Shown here: positions 11,545-25,401 of the stretch, piece by piece
How the letters are laid out: every line of letters begins with the position of its first letter
How positions within the stretch are numbered: position 1 is the stretch's first letter
NCBI GenBank assembly: GCA_035771175.1
Contig: CM069594.1
Location: forward strand, 14,107,670 to 14,171,669
DNA from: Paratinospora sagittata
Lineage: Eukaryota > Streptophyta > Magnoliopsida > Ranunculales > Menispermaceae
Reading direction: 5' to 3'
DNA: 64,000 bases
The notes under the pieces: generated by a model
Seen by the model: the letters and a program-made list of their open reading frames with translations, nothing else
Database searches by the model: none
Told to the model about the DNA's origin: nothing
Made by a program: the position numbers and the translations under genes

Positions 11545-12699
11545 AGTCAATGGAATGGTTCTTGAGTGTTAAAATATTAATTTTTTCAAAAATAAGGCTA
11601 TCCAGCAATTTGCCAAAATTCTCGAGAAGGCACTAGCGCACTATCAGTGTTGATAGCACGTTGATAGGGTTCTATAATAAGACATTTGTTTTTTCTGGAA
11701 AATTGTCTATAGTGCGCTATCCCCTTTGATGACTCGCTATAAAGCTGTTGCCTTAATCTTTTCATTTTTAGTAAAATGGGCAATAGCGCGCTATAGGCCT
11801 TGATAACACGGTATCGGAAAGTCTAAAAAACTCAAGCTCTCTAGTTTGTGTATATCGACCTGCTATCTGTCAATAGAGAACATGATACACAACCAAATAG
11901 CACTCTATCCACGTCTGAGAACAAAATCAGATATTTCTAACGAGAAAAATTTGGGCACTTCTGCTTGCTCAATTTTTCTATTCCTTACACAGTTTTGCCA
12001 GGTTATCTTAATTGAAATATGCTCTACTAACACCTAGATGATTCCCTTTGTCTCGCACGCCCAAAACAACTTTAGATTAAACAATGTTTTGAATTCAAAT
12101 CATTTTGTACTCACTTGCTCTTTAACCTGCAACTTCTATTTTTATAAAACACTCATTCTCTGATTTTCAAAAATACAACACGCACGATTTTTGTAAGTTA
12201 GATTGAGCTTTCCAAAGAGTTTTTCAAGAGAAGAAAGTAATGATTCTTGCATTTGCCAAAACAAGCTTCGAATTGAATCAAAATTGCAATCTGTCTTGAT
12301 GATAACGTCATTGTTGAGCAAGTTCTTCATTTTATCCCTTTTGTGCTTAGATTTGCAGAGGGTATCCATTGTTTTAAACTGTAAGTATATGAAGTGGTCT
12401 CGGTAAGATAACAACATCAAAAAAGAACACAACACCTGTATTGCATCAAGAACGCATCAAACAATAGCTTTCGAAGTCTACAAAGATCAAGCTCGAAGAA
12501 CGAAGACATATCTCATGTCTAATGCATTAGTTTGATCTTTGGTGTGTAGGGTAACCTCTCGATCAAACTCAGCACTAAAACTCTGAAAATTGCAAAGTCT
12601 TGAAGATCTCTTCGATATAGTATTTCATTTTGAAAAAATGTTTTCCGTAAGGTTTTAATCATAATTTCAACGAGTTTTGAATTATTTAATAGTGTTTTG
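11545..12699 (+). repeat. Copy 11, type B with ATAGTGCG, end R, 1,155 bp
   Basis: The first palindrome carries a C-to-T change at a CpG (ATAGTGCGCTAT), shared only with copy 20. Private G12602 and T12690. Confidence 0.95.
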
Positions 12700-13854
12700 A
12701 GTCAATGGAATGGTCCTTGAGTTTTAAAATATTAATTTTTTCAAAAATAAGGCTATCCAGCAATTTGCCAAAATTCTCGAGAAGGCACTAGCGCACTATC
12801 AGTGTTGATAGCACGTTGATAGGGTTCTATAATAAGACATTTGTTTTTTCTGGAAAATTGTCTATAACGCGCTATCCCCTTTGATGACTCGCTATAAAGC
12901 TGTTGCCTTAATCTTTTCATTTTTAGTAAAATGGGCAATAGCGCGCTATAGGCCTTGATAACACGGTATCGGAAAGTCTAAAAAACTCAAGCTCTCTAGT
13001 TTGTATATATCGACCTGCTATCTGTCAATAGAGAACATGATACACAACCAAATAGCACTCTATCCACGTCTGAGAACAAAATCAGATATTTCTAACGAGA
13101 AAAATTTGGGCACTTCTGCTTGCTCGATTTTTCTATTCCTTACACAGTTTTGCCAGGTTATCTTAATTGAAATATGCTCTACTAACACGTAGATGATTCC
13201 CTTTGTCTCGCACGCCCAAAACAACTTTAGATTAAACAATGTTTTGAATTCAAATCATTTTGTACTCACTTGCTCTTTAACCTGCAACTTCTATTTTTAT
13301 AAAACACTCATTCTCTGATTTTCAAAAATACAACACGCACGATTTTTGTAAGTTAGATTGAGCTTTCCAAAGAGTTTTTCAAGAGAAGAAAGTAATGATT
13401 CTTGCATTTGCCAAAACAAGCTTCGAATTGAATCAAAATTGCAATCTGTCTTGATGATAACGTCATTGTTGAGCAAGTTCTTCATTTTATCCCTTTTGTG
13501 CTTAGATTTGCAGAGGGTATCCATTGTTTTAAACTGTGAGTATATGAAGTGGTCTCGGTAAGATAACAACATCAAAAAAGAACACAACACCTGTATTGCA
13601 TCAAGAACGCATCAAACAATAGCTTTCGAAGTCTACAAAGATCAAGCTCGAAGAACGAAGACATATCTCATGTCTAATGCATTAGTTTGATCTTTGGTGT
13701 GTAGGGTAACCTCTCGATCAAACTCAGCACTAAAACTCTGAAAATTGCAAAGTCTTCAAGATCACTTCGATATAGTATTTCATTTTGAAAAAATGTTTTC
13801 CGTAAGGTTTTAATCATAATTTCAACGAGTTTTGAATTATTTAAAAGTGTTTTG
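12700..13854 (+). repeat. Copy 12, B/C mosaic, end P, 1,155 bp
   Basis: The 5-prime part is B (six T, ATAACGCG, GCTCGATTT). The 3-prime part has CTGTGAGTAT, typical of copies 2-7. Private C12715 and G13189. Confidence 0.95.
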
Positions 13855-15008
13855 AGTCAATGGAATGGTTCTTGAGTGTCAAAATATTAATTTTTCAAAA
13901 ATAAGGCTATCCAGCAATTTGCCAAAATTCTCGAGAAGGCACTAGCGCACTATCAGTGTTGATAGCACGTTGATAGGGTTCTATAATAAGACATTTGTTT
14001 TTTCTGGAAAATTGTCTATAGCGCGCTATCCCCTTTGATGACTCGCTATAAAGCTGTTGCCTTAATCTTTTCATTTTTAGTAAAATGGGCAATAGCGCGC
14101 TATAGGCCTTGATAACACGGTATCGGAAAGTCTAAAAAACTCAAGCTCTCTAGTTTGTGTATATCGACCTGCTATCTGTCAATAGAGAACATGATACACA
14201 ACCAAATAGCACTCTATCCACGTCTGAGAACAAAATCAGATATTTCTAACGAGAAAAATTTGGGCACTTCTGCTTGCTCAATTTTTCTATTCCTTACACA
14301 GTTTTGCCAGGTTATCTTAATTGAAATATGCTCTACTAACACCTAGATGATTCCCTTTGTCTCGCACGCCCAAAACAACTTTAGATTAAACAATGTTTTG
14401 AATTCAAATCATTTTGTACTCACTTGCTCTTTAACCTGCAACTTCTATTTTTATAAAACACTCATTCTCTGATTTTCAAAAATACAACACGCACGATTTT
14501 TGTAAGTTAGATTGAGCTTTCCAAAGAGTTTTTCAAGAGAAGAAAGTAATGATTCTTGCATTTGCCAAAACAAGCTTCGAATTGAATCAAAATTGCAATC
14601 TGTCTTGATGATAACGTCATTGTTGAGCAAGTTCTTCATTTTATCCCTTTTGTGCTTAGATTTGCAGAGGGTATCCATTGTTTTAAACTGTGAGTATATG
14701 AAGTGGTCTCGGTAAGATAACAACATCAAAAAAGAACACAACACCTGTATTGCATCAAGAACACATCAAACAATAGCTTTCGAAGTCTGCAAAGATCAAG
14801 CTCGAAGAACGAAGACATATCTCATGTCTAATGCATTAGTTTGATCTTTGGTGTGTAGGGTAACCTCTCGATCAAACTCAGCACTAAAACTCTGAAAATT
14901 GCAAAGTCTTCAAGATCACTTCGATATAGTATTTCATTTTGAAAAAATGTTTTCCGTAAGGTTTTAATCATAATTTCAACGAGTTTTGAATTATTTAAAA
15001 GTGTTTTG
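13855..15008 (+). repeat. Copy 13, type C, end P, 1,154 bp
   Basis: Has the full copy 2/4 signature (GTTTGTGTATA, CTGTGAGTAT, AACACATC, GTCTGCAAAG), about 6 kb away from that block. Confidence 0.95.
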
Positions 15009-16162
15009 AGTCAATGGAATGGTTCTTGAGTGTCAAAATATTAATTTTTCAAAAATAAGGCTATCCAGCAATTTGCCAAAATTCTCGAGAAGGCACTAGC
15101 GCACTATCAGTGTTGATAGCACGTTGATAGGGTTCTATAATAAGACATTTGTTTTTTCTGGAAAATTGTCTATAGCGCGCTATCCCCTTTGATGACTCGC
15201 TATAAAGCTGTTGCCTTAATCTTTTCATTTTTAGTAAAATGGGCAATAGCGCGCTATAGGCCTTGATAACACGGTATCGGAAAGTCTAAAAAACTCAAGC
15301 TCTCTAGTTTGTGTATATCGACCTGCTATCTGTCAATAGAGAACATGATACACAACCAAATAGCACTCTATCCACGTCTGAGAACAAAATCAGATATTTC
15401 TAACGAGAAAAATTTGGGCACTTCTGCTTGCTCAATTTTTCTATTCCTTACACAGTTTTGCCAGGTTATCTTAATTGAAATATGCTCTACTAACACCTAG
15501 ATGATTCCCTTTGTCTCGCACGCCCAAAACAACTTTAGATTAAACAATGTTTTGAATTCAAATCATTTTGTACTCACTTGCTCTTTAACCTGCAACTTCT
15601 ATTTTTATAAAACACTCATTCTCTGATTTTCAAAAATACAACACGCACGATTTTTGTAAGTTAGATTGAGCTTTCCAAAGAGTTTTTCAAGAGAAGAAAG
15701 TAATGATTCTTGCATTTGCCAAAACAAGCTTCGAATTGAATCAAAATTGCAATCTGTCTTGATGATAACGTCATTGTTGAGCAAGTTCTTCATTTTATCC
15801 CTTTTGTGCTTAGATTTGCAGAGGGTATCCATTGTTTTAAACTGTAAGTATATGAAGTGGTCTCGGTAAGATAACAACATCAAAAAAGAACACAACACCT
15901 GTATTGCATCAAGAACGCATCAAACAATAGCTTTCGAAGTCTACAAAGATCAAGCTCGAAGAACGAAGACATATCTCATGTCTAATGCATTAGTTTGATC
16001 TTTGGTGTGTAGGGTAACCTCTCGATCAAACTCAGCACTAAAACTCTGAAAATTGCAAAGTCTTCAAGATCTCTTCGATATAGTATTTCATTTTGAAAAA
16101 ATGTTTTCCGTAAGGTTTTAATCATAATTTCAACGAGTTTTGAATTATTTAAAAGTGTTTTG
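15009..16162 (+). repeat. Copy 14, type C, end R, 1,154 bp
   Basis: C-type 5-prime part with GTTTGTGTATA and GCTCAATTT, then CTGTAAGTAT, AACGCATC and GATCTCTTC near the end. Confidence 0.95.
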
Positions 16163-17317
16163 AGTCAATGGAATGGTTCTTGAGTGTTAAAATATTAATT
16201 TTTTCAAAAATAAGGCTATCCAGCAATTTGCCAAAATTCTCGAGAAGGCACTAGCGCACTATCAGTGTTGATAGCACGTTGATAGGGTTCTATAATAAGA
16301 CATTTGTTTTTTCTGGAAAATTGTCTATAACGCGCTATCCCCTTTGATGACTCGCTATAAAGCTGTTGCCTTAATCTTTTCATTTTTAGTAAAATGGGCA
16401 ATAGCGCGCTATAGGCCTTGATAACACGGTATCGGAAAGTCTAAAAAACTCAAGCTCTCTAGTTTGTCTATATCGACCTGCTATCTGTCAATAGAGAACA
16501 TGATACACAACCAAATAGCACTCTATCCACGTCTGAGAACAAAATCAGATATTTCTAACGAGAAAAATTTGGGCACTTCTGCTTGCTCGATTTTTCTATT
16601 CCTTACACAGTTTTGCCAGGTTATCTTAATTGAAATATGCTCTACTAACACCTAGATGATTCCCTTTGTCTCGCACGCCCAAAACAACTTTAGATTAAAC
16701 AATGTTTTGAATTCAAATCATTTTGTACTCACTTGCTCTTTAACCTGCAACTTCTATTTTTATAAAACACTCATTCTCTGATTTTCAAAAATACAACACG
16801 CACGATTTTTGTAAGTTAGATTGAGCTTTCCAAAGAGTTTTTCAAGAGAAGAAAGTAATGATTCTTGCATTTGCCAAAACAAGCTTCGAATTGAATCAAA
16901 ATTGCAATCTGTCTTGATGATAACGTCATTGTTGAGCAAGTTCTTCATTTTATCCCTTTTGTGCTTAGATTTGCAGAGGGTATCAATTGTTTTAAACTGT
17001 AAGTATATGAAGTGGTCTCGGTAAGATAACAACATCAAAAAAGAACACAACACCTGTATTGCATCAAGAACGCATCAAACAATAGCTTTCGAAGTCTACA
17101 AAGATCAAGCTCGAAGAACGAAGACATATCTCATGTCTAATGCATTAGTTTGATCTTTGGTGTGTAGGGTAACCTCTCGACCAAACTCAGCACTAAAACT
17201 CTGAAAATTGCAAAGTGTTCAAAATCACTTCGATATAGTATTTCATTTTGAAAAAATGTTTTCCGTAAGGTTTTAATCATAATTTCAACGAGTTTTGAAT
17301 TATTTAAAAGTGTTTTG
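16163..17317 (+). repeat. Copy 15, type B, end Q, 1,155 bp
   Basis: Six T, ATAACGCG, GTATCAATTG. It has GTTTGTCTATA, otherwise seen only in copy 1. Confidence 0.95.
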
Positions 17318-18471
17318 AGTCAATGGAATGGTTCTTGAGTGTCAAAATATTAATTTTTCAAAAATAAGGCTATCCAGCAATTTGCCAAAATTCTCGAGAA
17401 GGCACTAGCGCACTATCAGTGTTGATAGCACGTTGATAGGGTTCTATAATAAGACATTTGTTTTTTCTGGAAAATTGTCTATAGCGCGCTATCCCCTTTG
17501 ATGACTCGCTATAAAGCTGTTGCCTTAATCTTTTCATTTTTAGTAAAATGGGCAATAGCGCGCTATAGGCCTTGATAACACGGTATCGGAAAGTCTAAAA
17601 AACTCAAGCTCTCTAGTTTGTGTATATCGACCTGCTATCTGTCAATAGAGAACATGATACACAACCAAATAGCACTCTATCCACGTCTGAGAACAAAATC
17701 AGATATTTCTAACGAGAAAAATTTGGGCACTTCTGCTTGCTCAATTTTTCTATTCCTTACACAGTTTTGCCAGGTTATCTTAATTGAAATATGCTCTACT
17801 AACACCTAGATGATTCCCTTTGTCTCGCACGCCCAAAACAACTTTAGATTAAACAATGTTTTGAATTCAAATCATTTTGTACTCACTTGCTCTTTAACCT
17901 GCAACTTCTATTTTTATAAAACACTCATTCTCTGATTTTCAAAAATACAACACGCACGATTTTTGTAAGTTAGATTGAGCTTTCCAAAGAGTTTTTCAAG
18001 AGAAGAAAGTAATGATTCTTGCATTTGCCAAAACAAGCTTCGAATTGAATCAAAATTGCAATCTGTCTTGATGATAACGTCATTGTTGAGCAAGTTCTTC
18101 ATTTTATCCCTTTTGTGCTTAGATTTGCAGAGGGTATCCATTGTTTTAAACTGTAAGTATATGAAGTGGTCTCGGTAAGATAACAACATCAAAAAAGAAC
18201 ACAACACCTGTATTGCATCAAGAACGCATCAAACAATAGCTTTCGAAGTCTACAAAGATCAAGCTCGAAGAACGAAGACATATCTCATGTCTAATGCATT
18301 AGTTTGATCTTTGGTGTGTAGGGTAACCTCTCGATCAAACTCAGCACTAAAACTCTGAAAATTGCAAAGTCTTCAAGATCACTTCGATATAGTATTTCAT
18401 TTTGAAAAAATGTTTTCCGTAAGGTTTTAATCATAATTTCAACGAGTTTTGAATTATTTAAAAGTGTTTTG
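17318..18471 (+). repeat. Copy 16, type C, end P, 1,154 bp
   Basis: C-type with CTGTAAGTAT, AACGCATC and GTCTACAAAG. No private change noticed. Confidence 0.95.
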
Positions 18472-19626
18472 AGTCAATGGAATGGTTCTTGAGTGTTAAA
18501 ATATTAATTTTTTCAAAAATAAGGCTATCCAGCAATTTGCCAAAATTCTCGAGAAGGCACTAGCGCACTATCAGTGTTGATAGCACGTTGATAGGGTTCT
18601 ATAATAAGACATTTGTTTTTTCTGGAAAATTGTCTATAACGCGCTATCCCCTTTGATGACTCGCTATAAAGCTGTTGCCTTAATCTTTTCATTTTTAGTA
18701 AAATGGGCAATAGCGCGCTATAGGCCTTGATAACACGGTATCGGAAAGTCTAAAAAACTCAAGCTCTCTAGTTTGTGTATATCGACCTGCTATCTGTCAA
18801 TAGAGAACATGATACACAACCAAATAGCACTCTATCCACGTCTGAGAACAAAATCAGATATTTCTAACGAGAAAAATTTGGGCACTTCTGCTTGCTCAAT
18901 TTTTCTATTCCTTACACAGTTTTGCCAGGTTATCTTAATTGAAATATGCTCTACTAACACCTAGATGATTCCCTTTGTCTCGCACGCCCAAAACAACTTT
19001 AGATTAAACAATGTTTTGAATTCAAATCATTTTGTACTCACTTGCTCTTTAACCTGCAACTTCTATTTTTATAAAACACTCATTCTCTGATTTTCAAAAA
19101 TACAACACGCACGATTTTTGTAAGTTAGATTGAGCTTTCCAAAGAGTTTTTCAAGAGAAGAAAGTAATGATTCTTGCATTTGCCAAAACAAGCTTCGAAT
19201 TGAATCAAAATTGCAATCTGTCTTGATGATAACGTCATTGTTGAGCAAGTTCTTCATTTTATCCCTTTTGTGCTTAGATTTGCAGAGGGTATCCATTGTT
19301 TTAAACTGTAAGTATATGAAGTGGTCTCGGTAAGATAACAACATCAAAAAAGAACACAACACCTGTATTGCATCAAGAACGCATCAAACAATAGCTTTCG
19401 AAGTCTACAAAGATCAAGCTCGAAGAACGAAGACATATCTCATGTCTAATGCATTAGTTTGATCTTTGGTGTGTAGGGTAACCTCTCGATCAAACTCAGC
19501 ACTAAAACTCTGAAAATTGCAAAGTCTTCAAGATCTCTTCGATATAGTATTTCATTTTGAAAAAATGTTTTCCGTAAGGTTTTAATCATAATTTCAACGA
19601 GTTTTGAATTATTTAAAAGTGTTTTG
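18472..19626 (+). repeat. Copy 17, type B, end R, 1,155 bp
   Basis: Six T and ATAACGCG combined with GTTTGTGTATA, GCTCAATTT and GTATCCATTG, a B start on a C-like body. Confidence 0.95.
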
Positions 19627-20781
19627 AGTCAATGGAATGGTTCTTGAGTGTTAAAATATTAATTTTTTCAAAAATAAGGCTATCCAGCAATTTGCCAAAA
19701 TTCTCGAGAAGGCACTAGCGCACTATCAGTGTTGATAGCACGTTGATAGGGTTCTATAATAAGACATTTGTTTTTTCTGGAAAATTGTCTATAACGCGCT
19801 ATCCCCTTTGATGACTCGCTATAAAGCTGTTGCCTTAATCTTTTCATTTTTAGTAAAATGGGCAATAGCGCGCTATAGGCCTTGATAACACGGTATCGGA
19901 AAGTCTAAAAAACTCAAGCTCTCTAGTTTGTATATATCGACCTGCTATCTGTCAATAGAGAACATGATACACAACCAAATAGCACTCTATCCACGTCTGA
20001 GAACAAAATCAGATATTTCTAACGAGAAAAATTTGGGCACTTCTGCTTGCTCGATTTTTCTATTCCTTACACAGTTTTGCCAGGTTATCTTAATTGAAAT
20101 ATGCTCTACTAACACCTAGATGATTCCCTTTGTCTCGCACGCCCAAAACAACTTTAGATTAAACAATGTTTTGAATTCAAATCATTTTGTACTCACTTGC
20201 TCTTTAACCTGCAACTTCTATTTTTATAAAACACTCATTCTCTGATTTTCAAAAATACAACACGCACGATTTTTGTAAGTTAGATTGAGCTTTCCAAAGA
20301 GTTTTTCAAGAGAAGAAAGTAATGATTCTTGCATTTGCCAAAACAAGCTTCGAATTGAATCAAAATTGCAATCTGTCTTGATGATAACGTCATTGTTGAG
20401 CAAGTTCTTCATTTTATCCCTTTTGTGCTTAGATTTGCAGAGGGTATCAATTGTTTTAAACTGTAAGTATATGAAGTGGTCTCGGTAAGATAACAACATC
20501 AAAAAAGAACACAACACCTGTATTGCATCAAGAACGCATCAAACAATAGCTTTCGAAGTCTACAAAGATCAAGCTCGAAGAACGAAGACATATCTCATGT
20601 CTAATGCATTAGTTTGATCTTTGGTGTGTAGGGTAACCTCTCGACCAAACTCAGCACTAAAACTCTGAAAATTGCAAAGTGTTCAAAATCACTTCGATAT
20701 AGTATTTCATTTTGAAAAAATGTTTTCCGTAAGGTTTTAATCATAATTTCAACGAGTTTTGAATTATTTAAAAGTGTTTTG
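19627..20781 (+). repeat. Copy 18, type B, end Q, 1,155 bp
   Basis: Standard B unit, counterpart of copy 9 at +10,392 bp. Confidence 0.95.
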
Positions 20782-21936
20782 AGTCAATGGAATGGTTCTT
20801 GAGTGTCAAAATATTAATTTTTCAAAAATAAGGCTATCCAGCAATTTGCCAAAATTCTCGAGAAGGCACTAGCGCACTATCAGTGTTGATAGCACGTTGA
20901 TAGGGTTCTATAATAAGACATTTGTTTTTTCTGGAAAATTGTCTATAGCGCGCTATCCCCTTTGATGACTCGCTATAAAGCTGTTGCCTTAATCTTTTCA
21001 TTTTTAGTAAAATGGGCAATAGCGCGCTATAGGCCTTTGATAACACGGTATCGGAAAGTCTAAAAAACTCAAGCTCTCTAGTTTGTATATATCGACCTGC
21101 TATCTGTCAATAGAGAACATGATACACAACCAAATAGCACTCTATCCACGTATGAGAACAAAATCAGATATTTCTAACGAGAAAAATTTGGGCACTTCTG
21201 CTTGCTCGATTTTTCTATTCCTTACACAGTTTTGCCAGGTTATCTTAATTGAAATATGCTCTACTAACACCTAGATGATTCCCTTTGTCTCGCACGCCCA
21301 AAACAACTTTAGATTAAACAATGTTTTGAATTCAAATCATTTTGTACTCACTTGCTCTTTAACCTGCAACTTCTATTTTTATAAAACACTCATTCTCTGA
21401 TTTTCAAAAATACAACACGCACGATTTTTGTAAGTTAGATTGAGCTTTCCAAAGAGTTTTTCAAGAGAAGAAAGTAATGATTCTTGCATTTGCCAAAACA
21501 AGCTTCGAATTGAATCAAAATTGCAATCTGTCTTGATGATAACGTCATTGTTGAGCAAGTTCTTCATTTTATCCCTTTTGTGCTTAGATTTGCAGAGGGT
21601 ATCCATTGTTTTAAACTGTAAGTATATGAAGTGGTCTCGGTAAGATAACAACATCAAAAAAGAACACAACACCTGTATTGCATCAAGAACGCATCAAACA
21701 ATAGCTTTCGAAGTCTACAAAGATCAAGCTCGAAGAACGAAGACATATCTCATGTCTAATGCATTAGTTTGATCTTTGGTGTGTAGGGTAACCTCTCGAT
21801 CAAACTCAGCACTAAAACTCTGAAAATTGCAAAGTCTTCAAGATCACTTCGATATAGTATTTCATTTTGAAAAAATGTTTTCCGTAAGGTTTTAATCATA
21901 ATTTCAACGAGTTTTGAATTATTTAAAAGTGTTTTG
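20782..21936 (+). repeat. Copy 19, type A, end P, 1,155 bp
   Basis: Standard A unit, counterpart of copy 10. No private change noticed. Confidence 0.95.
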
Positions 21937-23091
21937 AGTCAATGGAATGGTTCTTGAGTGTTAAAATATTAATTTTTTCAAAAATAAGGCTATCCAGCAA
22001 TTTGCCAAAATTCTCGAGAAGGCACTAGCGCACTATCAGTGTTGATAGCACGTTGATAGGGTTCTATAATAAGACATTTGTTTTTTCTGGAAAATTGTCT
22101 ATAGTGCGCTATCCCCTTTGATGACTCGCTATAAAGCTGTTGCCTTAATCTTTTCATTTTTAGTAAAATGGGCAATAGCGCGCTATAGGCCTTGATAACA
22201 CGGTATCAGAAAGTCTAAAAAACTCAAGCTCTCTAGTTTGTGTATATCGACCTGCTATCTGTCAATAGAGAACATGATACACAACCAAATAGCACTCTAT
22301 CCACGTCTGAGAACAAAATCAGATATTTCTAACGAGAAAAATTTGGGCACTTCTGCTTGCTCAATTTTTCTATTCCTTACACAGTTTTGCCAGGTTATCT
22401 TAATTGAAATATGCTCTACTAACACCTAGATGATTCCCTTTGTCTCGCACGCCCAAAACAACTTTAGATTAAACAATGTTTTGAATTCAAATCATTTTGT
22501 ACTCACTTGCTCTTTAACCTGCAACTTCTATTTTTATAAAACACTCATTCTCTGATTTTCAAAAATACAACACGCACGATTTTTGTAAGTTAGATTGAGC
22601 TTTCCAAAGAGTTTTTCAAGAGAAGAAAGTAATGATTCTTGCATTTGCCAAAACAAGCTTCGAATTGAATCAAAATTGCAATCTGTCTTGATGATAACGT
22701 CATTGTTGAGCAAGTTCTTCATTTTATCCCTTTTGTGCTTAGATTTGCAGAGGGTATCCATTGTTTTAAACTGTAAGTATATGAAGTGGTCTCGGTAAGA
22801 TAACAACATCAAAAAAGAACACAACACCTGTATTGCATCAAGAACGCATCAGACAATAGCTTTCGAAGTCTACAAAGATCAAGCTCGAAGAACGAAGACA
22901 TATCTCATGTCTAATGCATTAGTTTGATCTTTGGTGTGTAGGGTAACCTCTCGATCAAACTCAGCACTAAAACTCTGAAAATTGCAAAGTCTTCAAGATC
23001 TCTTCGATATAGTATTTCATTTTGAAAAAATGTTTTCCGTAAGGTTTTAATCATAATTTCAACGAGTTTTGAATTATTTAAAAGTGTTTTG
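21937..23091 (+). repeat. Copy 20, type B with ATAGTGCG, end R, 1,155 bp
   Basis: Counterpart of copy 11. Private A22208 (GTATCAGAAAG) and G22852 (GCATCAGACAA). Confidence 0.95.
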
Positions 23092-24246
23092 AGTCAATGG
23101 AATGGTTCTTGAGTGTTAAAATATTAATTTTTTCAAAAATAAGGCTATCCAGCAATTTGCCAAAATTCTCGAGAAGGCACTAGCGCACTATCAGTGTTGA
23201 TAGCACGTTGATAGGGTTCTATAATAAGACATTTGTTTTTTCTGGAAAATTGTCTATAACGCGCTATCCCCTTTGATGACTCGCTATAAAGCTGTTGCCT
23301 TAATCTTTTCATTTTTAGTAAAATGGGCAATAGCGCGCTATAGGCCTTGATAACACGGTATCGGAAAGTCTAAAAAACTCAAGCTCTCTAGTTTGTGTAT
23401 ATCGACCTGCTATCTGTCAATAGAGAACATGATACACAACCAAATAGCACTCTATCCACGTCTGAGAACAAAATCAGATATTTCTAACGAGAAAAATTTG
23501 GGCACTTCTGCTTGCTCGATTTTTCTATTCCTTACACAGTTTTGCCAGGTTATCTTAATTGAAATATGCTCTACTAACACCTAGATGATTCCCTTTGTCT
23601 CGCACGCCCAAAACAACTTTAGATTAAACAATGTTTTGAATTCAAATCATTTTGTACTCACTTGCTCTTTAACCTGCAACTTCTATTTTTATAAAACACT
23701 CATTCTCTGATTTTCAAAAATACAACACGCACGATTTTTGTAAGTTAGATTGAGCTTTCCAAAGAGTTTTTCAAGAGAAGAAAGTAATGATTCTTGCATT
23801 TGCCAAAACAAGCTTCGAATTGAATCAAAATTGCAATCTGTCTTGATGATAACGTCATTGTTGAGCAAGTTCTTCATTTTATCCCTTTTGTGCTTAGATT
23901 TGCAGAGGGTATCAATTGTTTTAAACTGTAAGTATATGAAGTGGTCTCGGTAAGATAACAACATCAAAAAAGAACACAACACCTGTATTGCATCAAGAAC
24001 GCATCAAACAATAGCTTTCGAAGTCTACAAAGATCAAGCTCGAAGAACGAAGACATATCTCATGTCTAATGCATTAGTTTGATCTTTGGTGTGTAGGGTA
24101 ACCTCTCGACCAAACTCAGCACTAAAACTCTGAAAATTGCAAAGTGTTCAAAATCACTTCGATATAGTATTTCATTTTGAAAAAATGTTTTCCGTAAGGT
24201 TTTAATCATAATTTCAACGAGTTTTGAATTATTTAAAAGTGTTTTG
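23092..24246 (+). repeat. Copy 21, type B, end Q, 1,155 bp
   Basis: Begins the regular B/A dimer block. Differs from copy 25 by GTTTGTGTATA instead of GTTTGTATATA. Confidence 0.95.
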
Positions 24247-25401
24247 AGTCAATGGAATGGTTCTTGAGTGTCAAAATATTAATTTTTCAAAAATAAGGCT
24301 ATCCAGCAATTTGCCAAAATTCTCGAGAAGGCACTAGCGCACTATCAGTGTTGATAGCACGTTGATAGGGTTCTATAATAAGACATTTGTTTTTTCTGGA
24401 AAATTGTCTATAGCGCGCTATCCCCTTTGATGACTCGCTATAAAGCTGTTGCCTTAATCTTTTCATTTTTAGTAAAATGGGCAATAGCGCGCTATAGGCC
24501 TTTGATAACACGGTATCGGAAAGTCTAAAAAACTCAAGCTCTCTAGTTTGTATATATCGACCTGCTATCTGTCAATAGAGAACATGATACACAACCAAAT
24601 AGCACTCTATCCACGTATGAGAACAAAATCAGATATTTCTAACGAGAAAAATTTGGGCACTTCTGCTTGCTCGATTTTTCTATTCCTTACACAGTTTTGC
24701 CAGGTTATCTTAATTGAAATATGCTCTACTAACACCTAGATGATTCCCTTTGTCTCGCACGCCCAAAACAACTTTAGATTAAACAATGTTTTGAATTCAA
24801 ATCATTTTGTACTCACTTGCTCTTTAACCTGCAACTTCTATTTTTGTAAAACACTCATTCTCTGATTTTCAAAAATACAACACGCACGATTTTTGTAAGT
24901 TAGATTGAGCTTTCCAAAGAGTTTTTCAAGAGAAGAAAGTAATGATTCTTGCATTTGCCAAAACAAGCTTCGAATTGAATCAAAATTGCAATCTGTCTTG
25001 ATGATAACGTCATTGTTGAGCAAGTTCTTCATTTTATCCCTTTTGTGCTTAGATTTGCAGAGGGTATCCATTGTTTTAAACTGTAAGTATATGAAGTGGT
25101 CTCGGTAAGATAACAACATCAAAAAAGAACACAACACCTGTATTGCATCAAGAACGCATCAAACAATAGCTTTCGAAGTCTACAAAGATCAAGCTCGAAG
25201 AACGAAGACATATCTCATGTCTAATGCATTAGTTTGATCTTTGGTGTGTAGGGTAACCTCTCGATCAAACTCAGCACTAAAACTCTGAAAATTGCAAAGT
25301 CTTCAAGATCACTTCGATATAGTATTTCATTTTGAAAAAATGTTTTCCGTAAGGTTTTAATCATAATTTCAACGAGTTTTGAATTATTTAAAAGTGTTTT
25401 G
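24247..25401 (+). repeat. Copy 22, type A, end P, 1,155 bp
   Basis: Private G24846 gives TTTTTGTAAAAC. Otherwise matches copy 26. Confidence 0.95.

Larger units (their letters stand above)
9235..12699 (+). repeat. Trimer repeated at 19,627-23,091 (copies 9-11 and 18-20)
   Basis: The order B with a Q end, A with a P end, then B with ATAGTGCGCTAT and an R end occurs at copies 9-11 and again at copies 18-20, offset by exactly 10,392 bp for each of the three units. The ATAGTGCG allele occurs nowhere else in the window. A few private changes separate the two blocks, for example T10084, G12602 and T12690 in the first and A22208 and G22852 in the second. Confidence 0.8.
19627..23091 (+). repeat. 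Second instance of the B-A-B trimer (copies 18-20)
   Basis: This block is the counterpart of 9,235-12,699. The matching order and the shared rare ATAGTGCG allele indicate a block transfer or a larger ancestral multimer of nine units. Confidence 0.8.
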
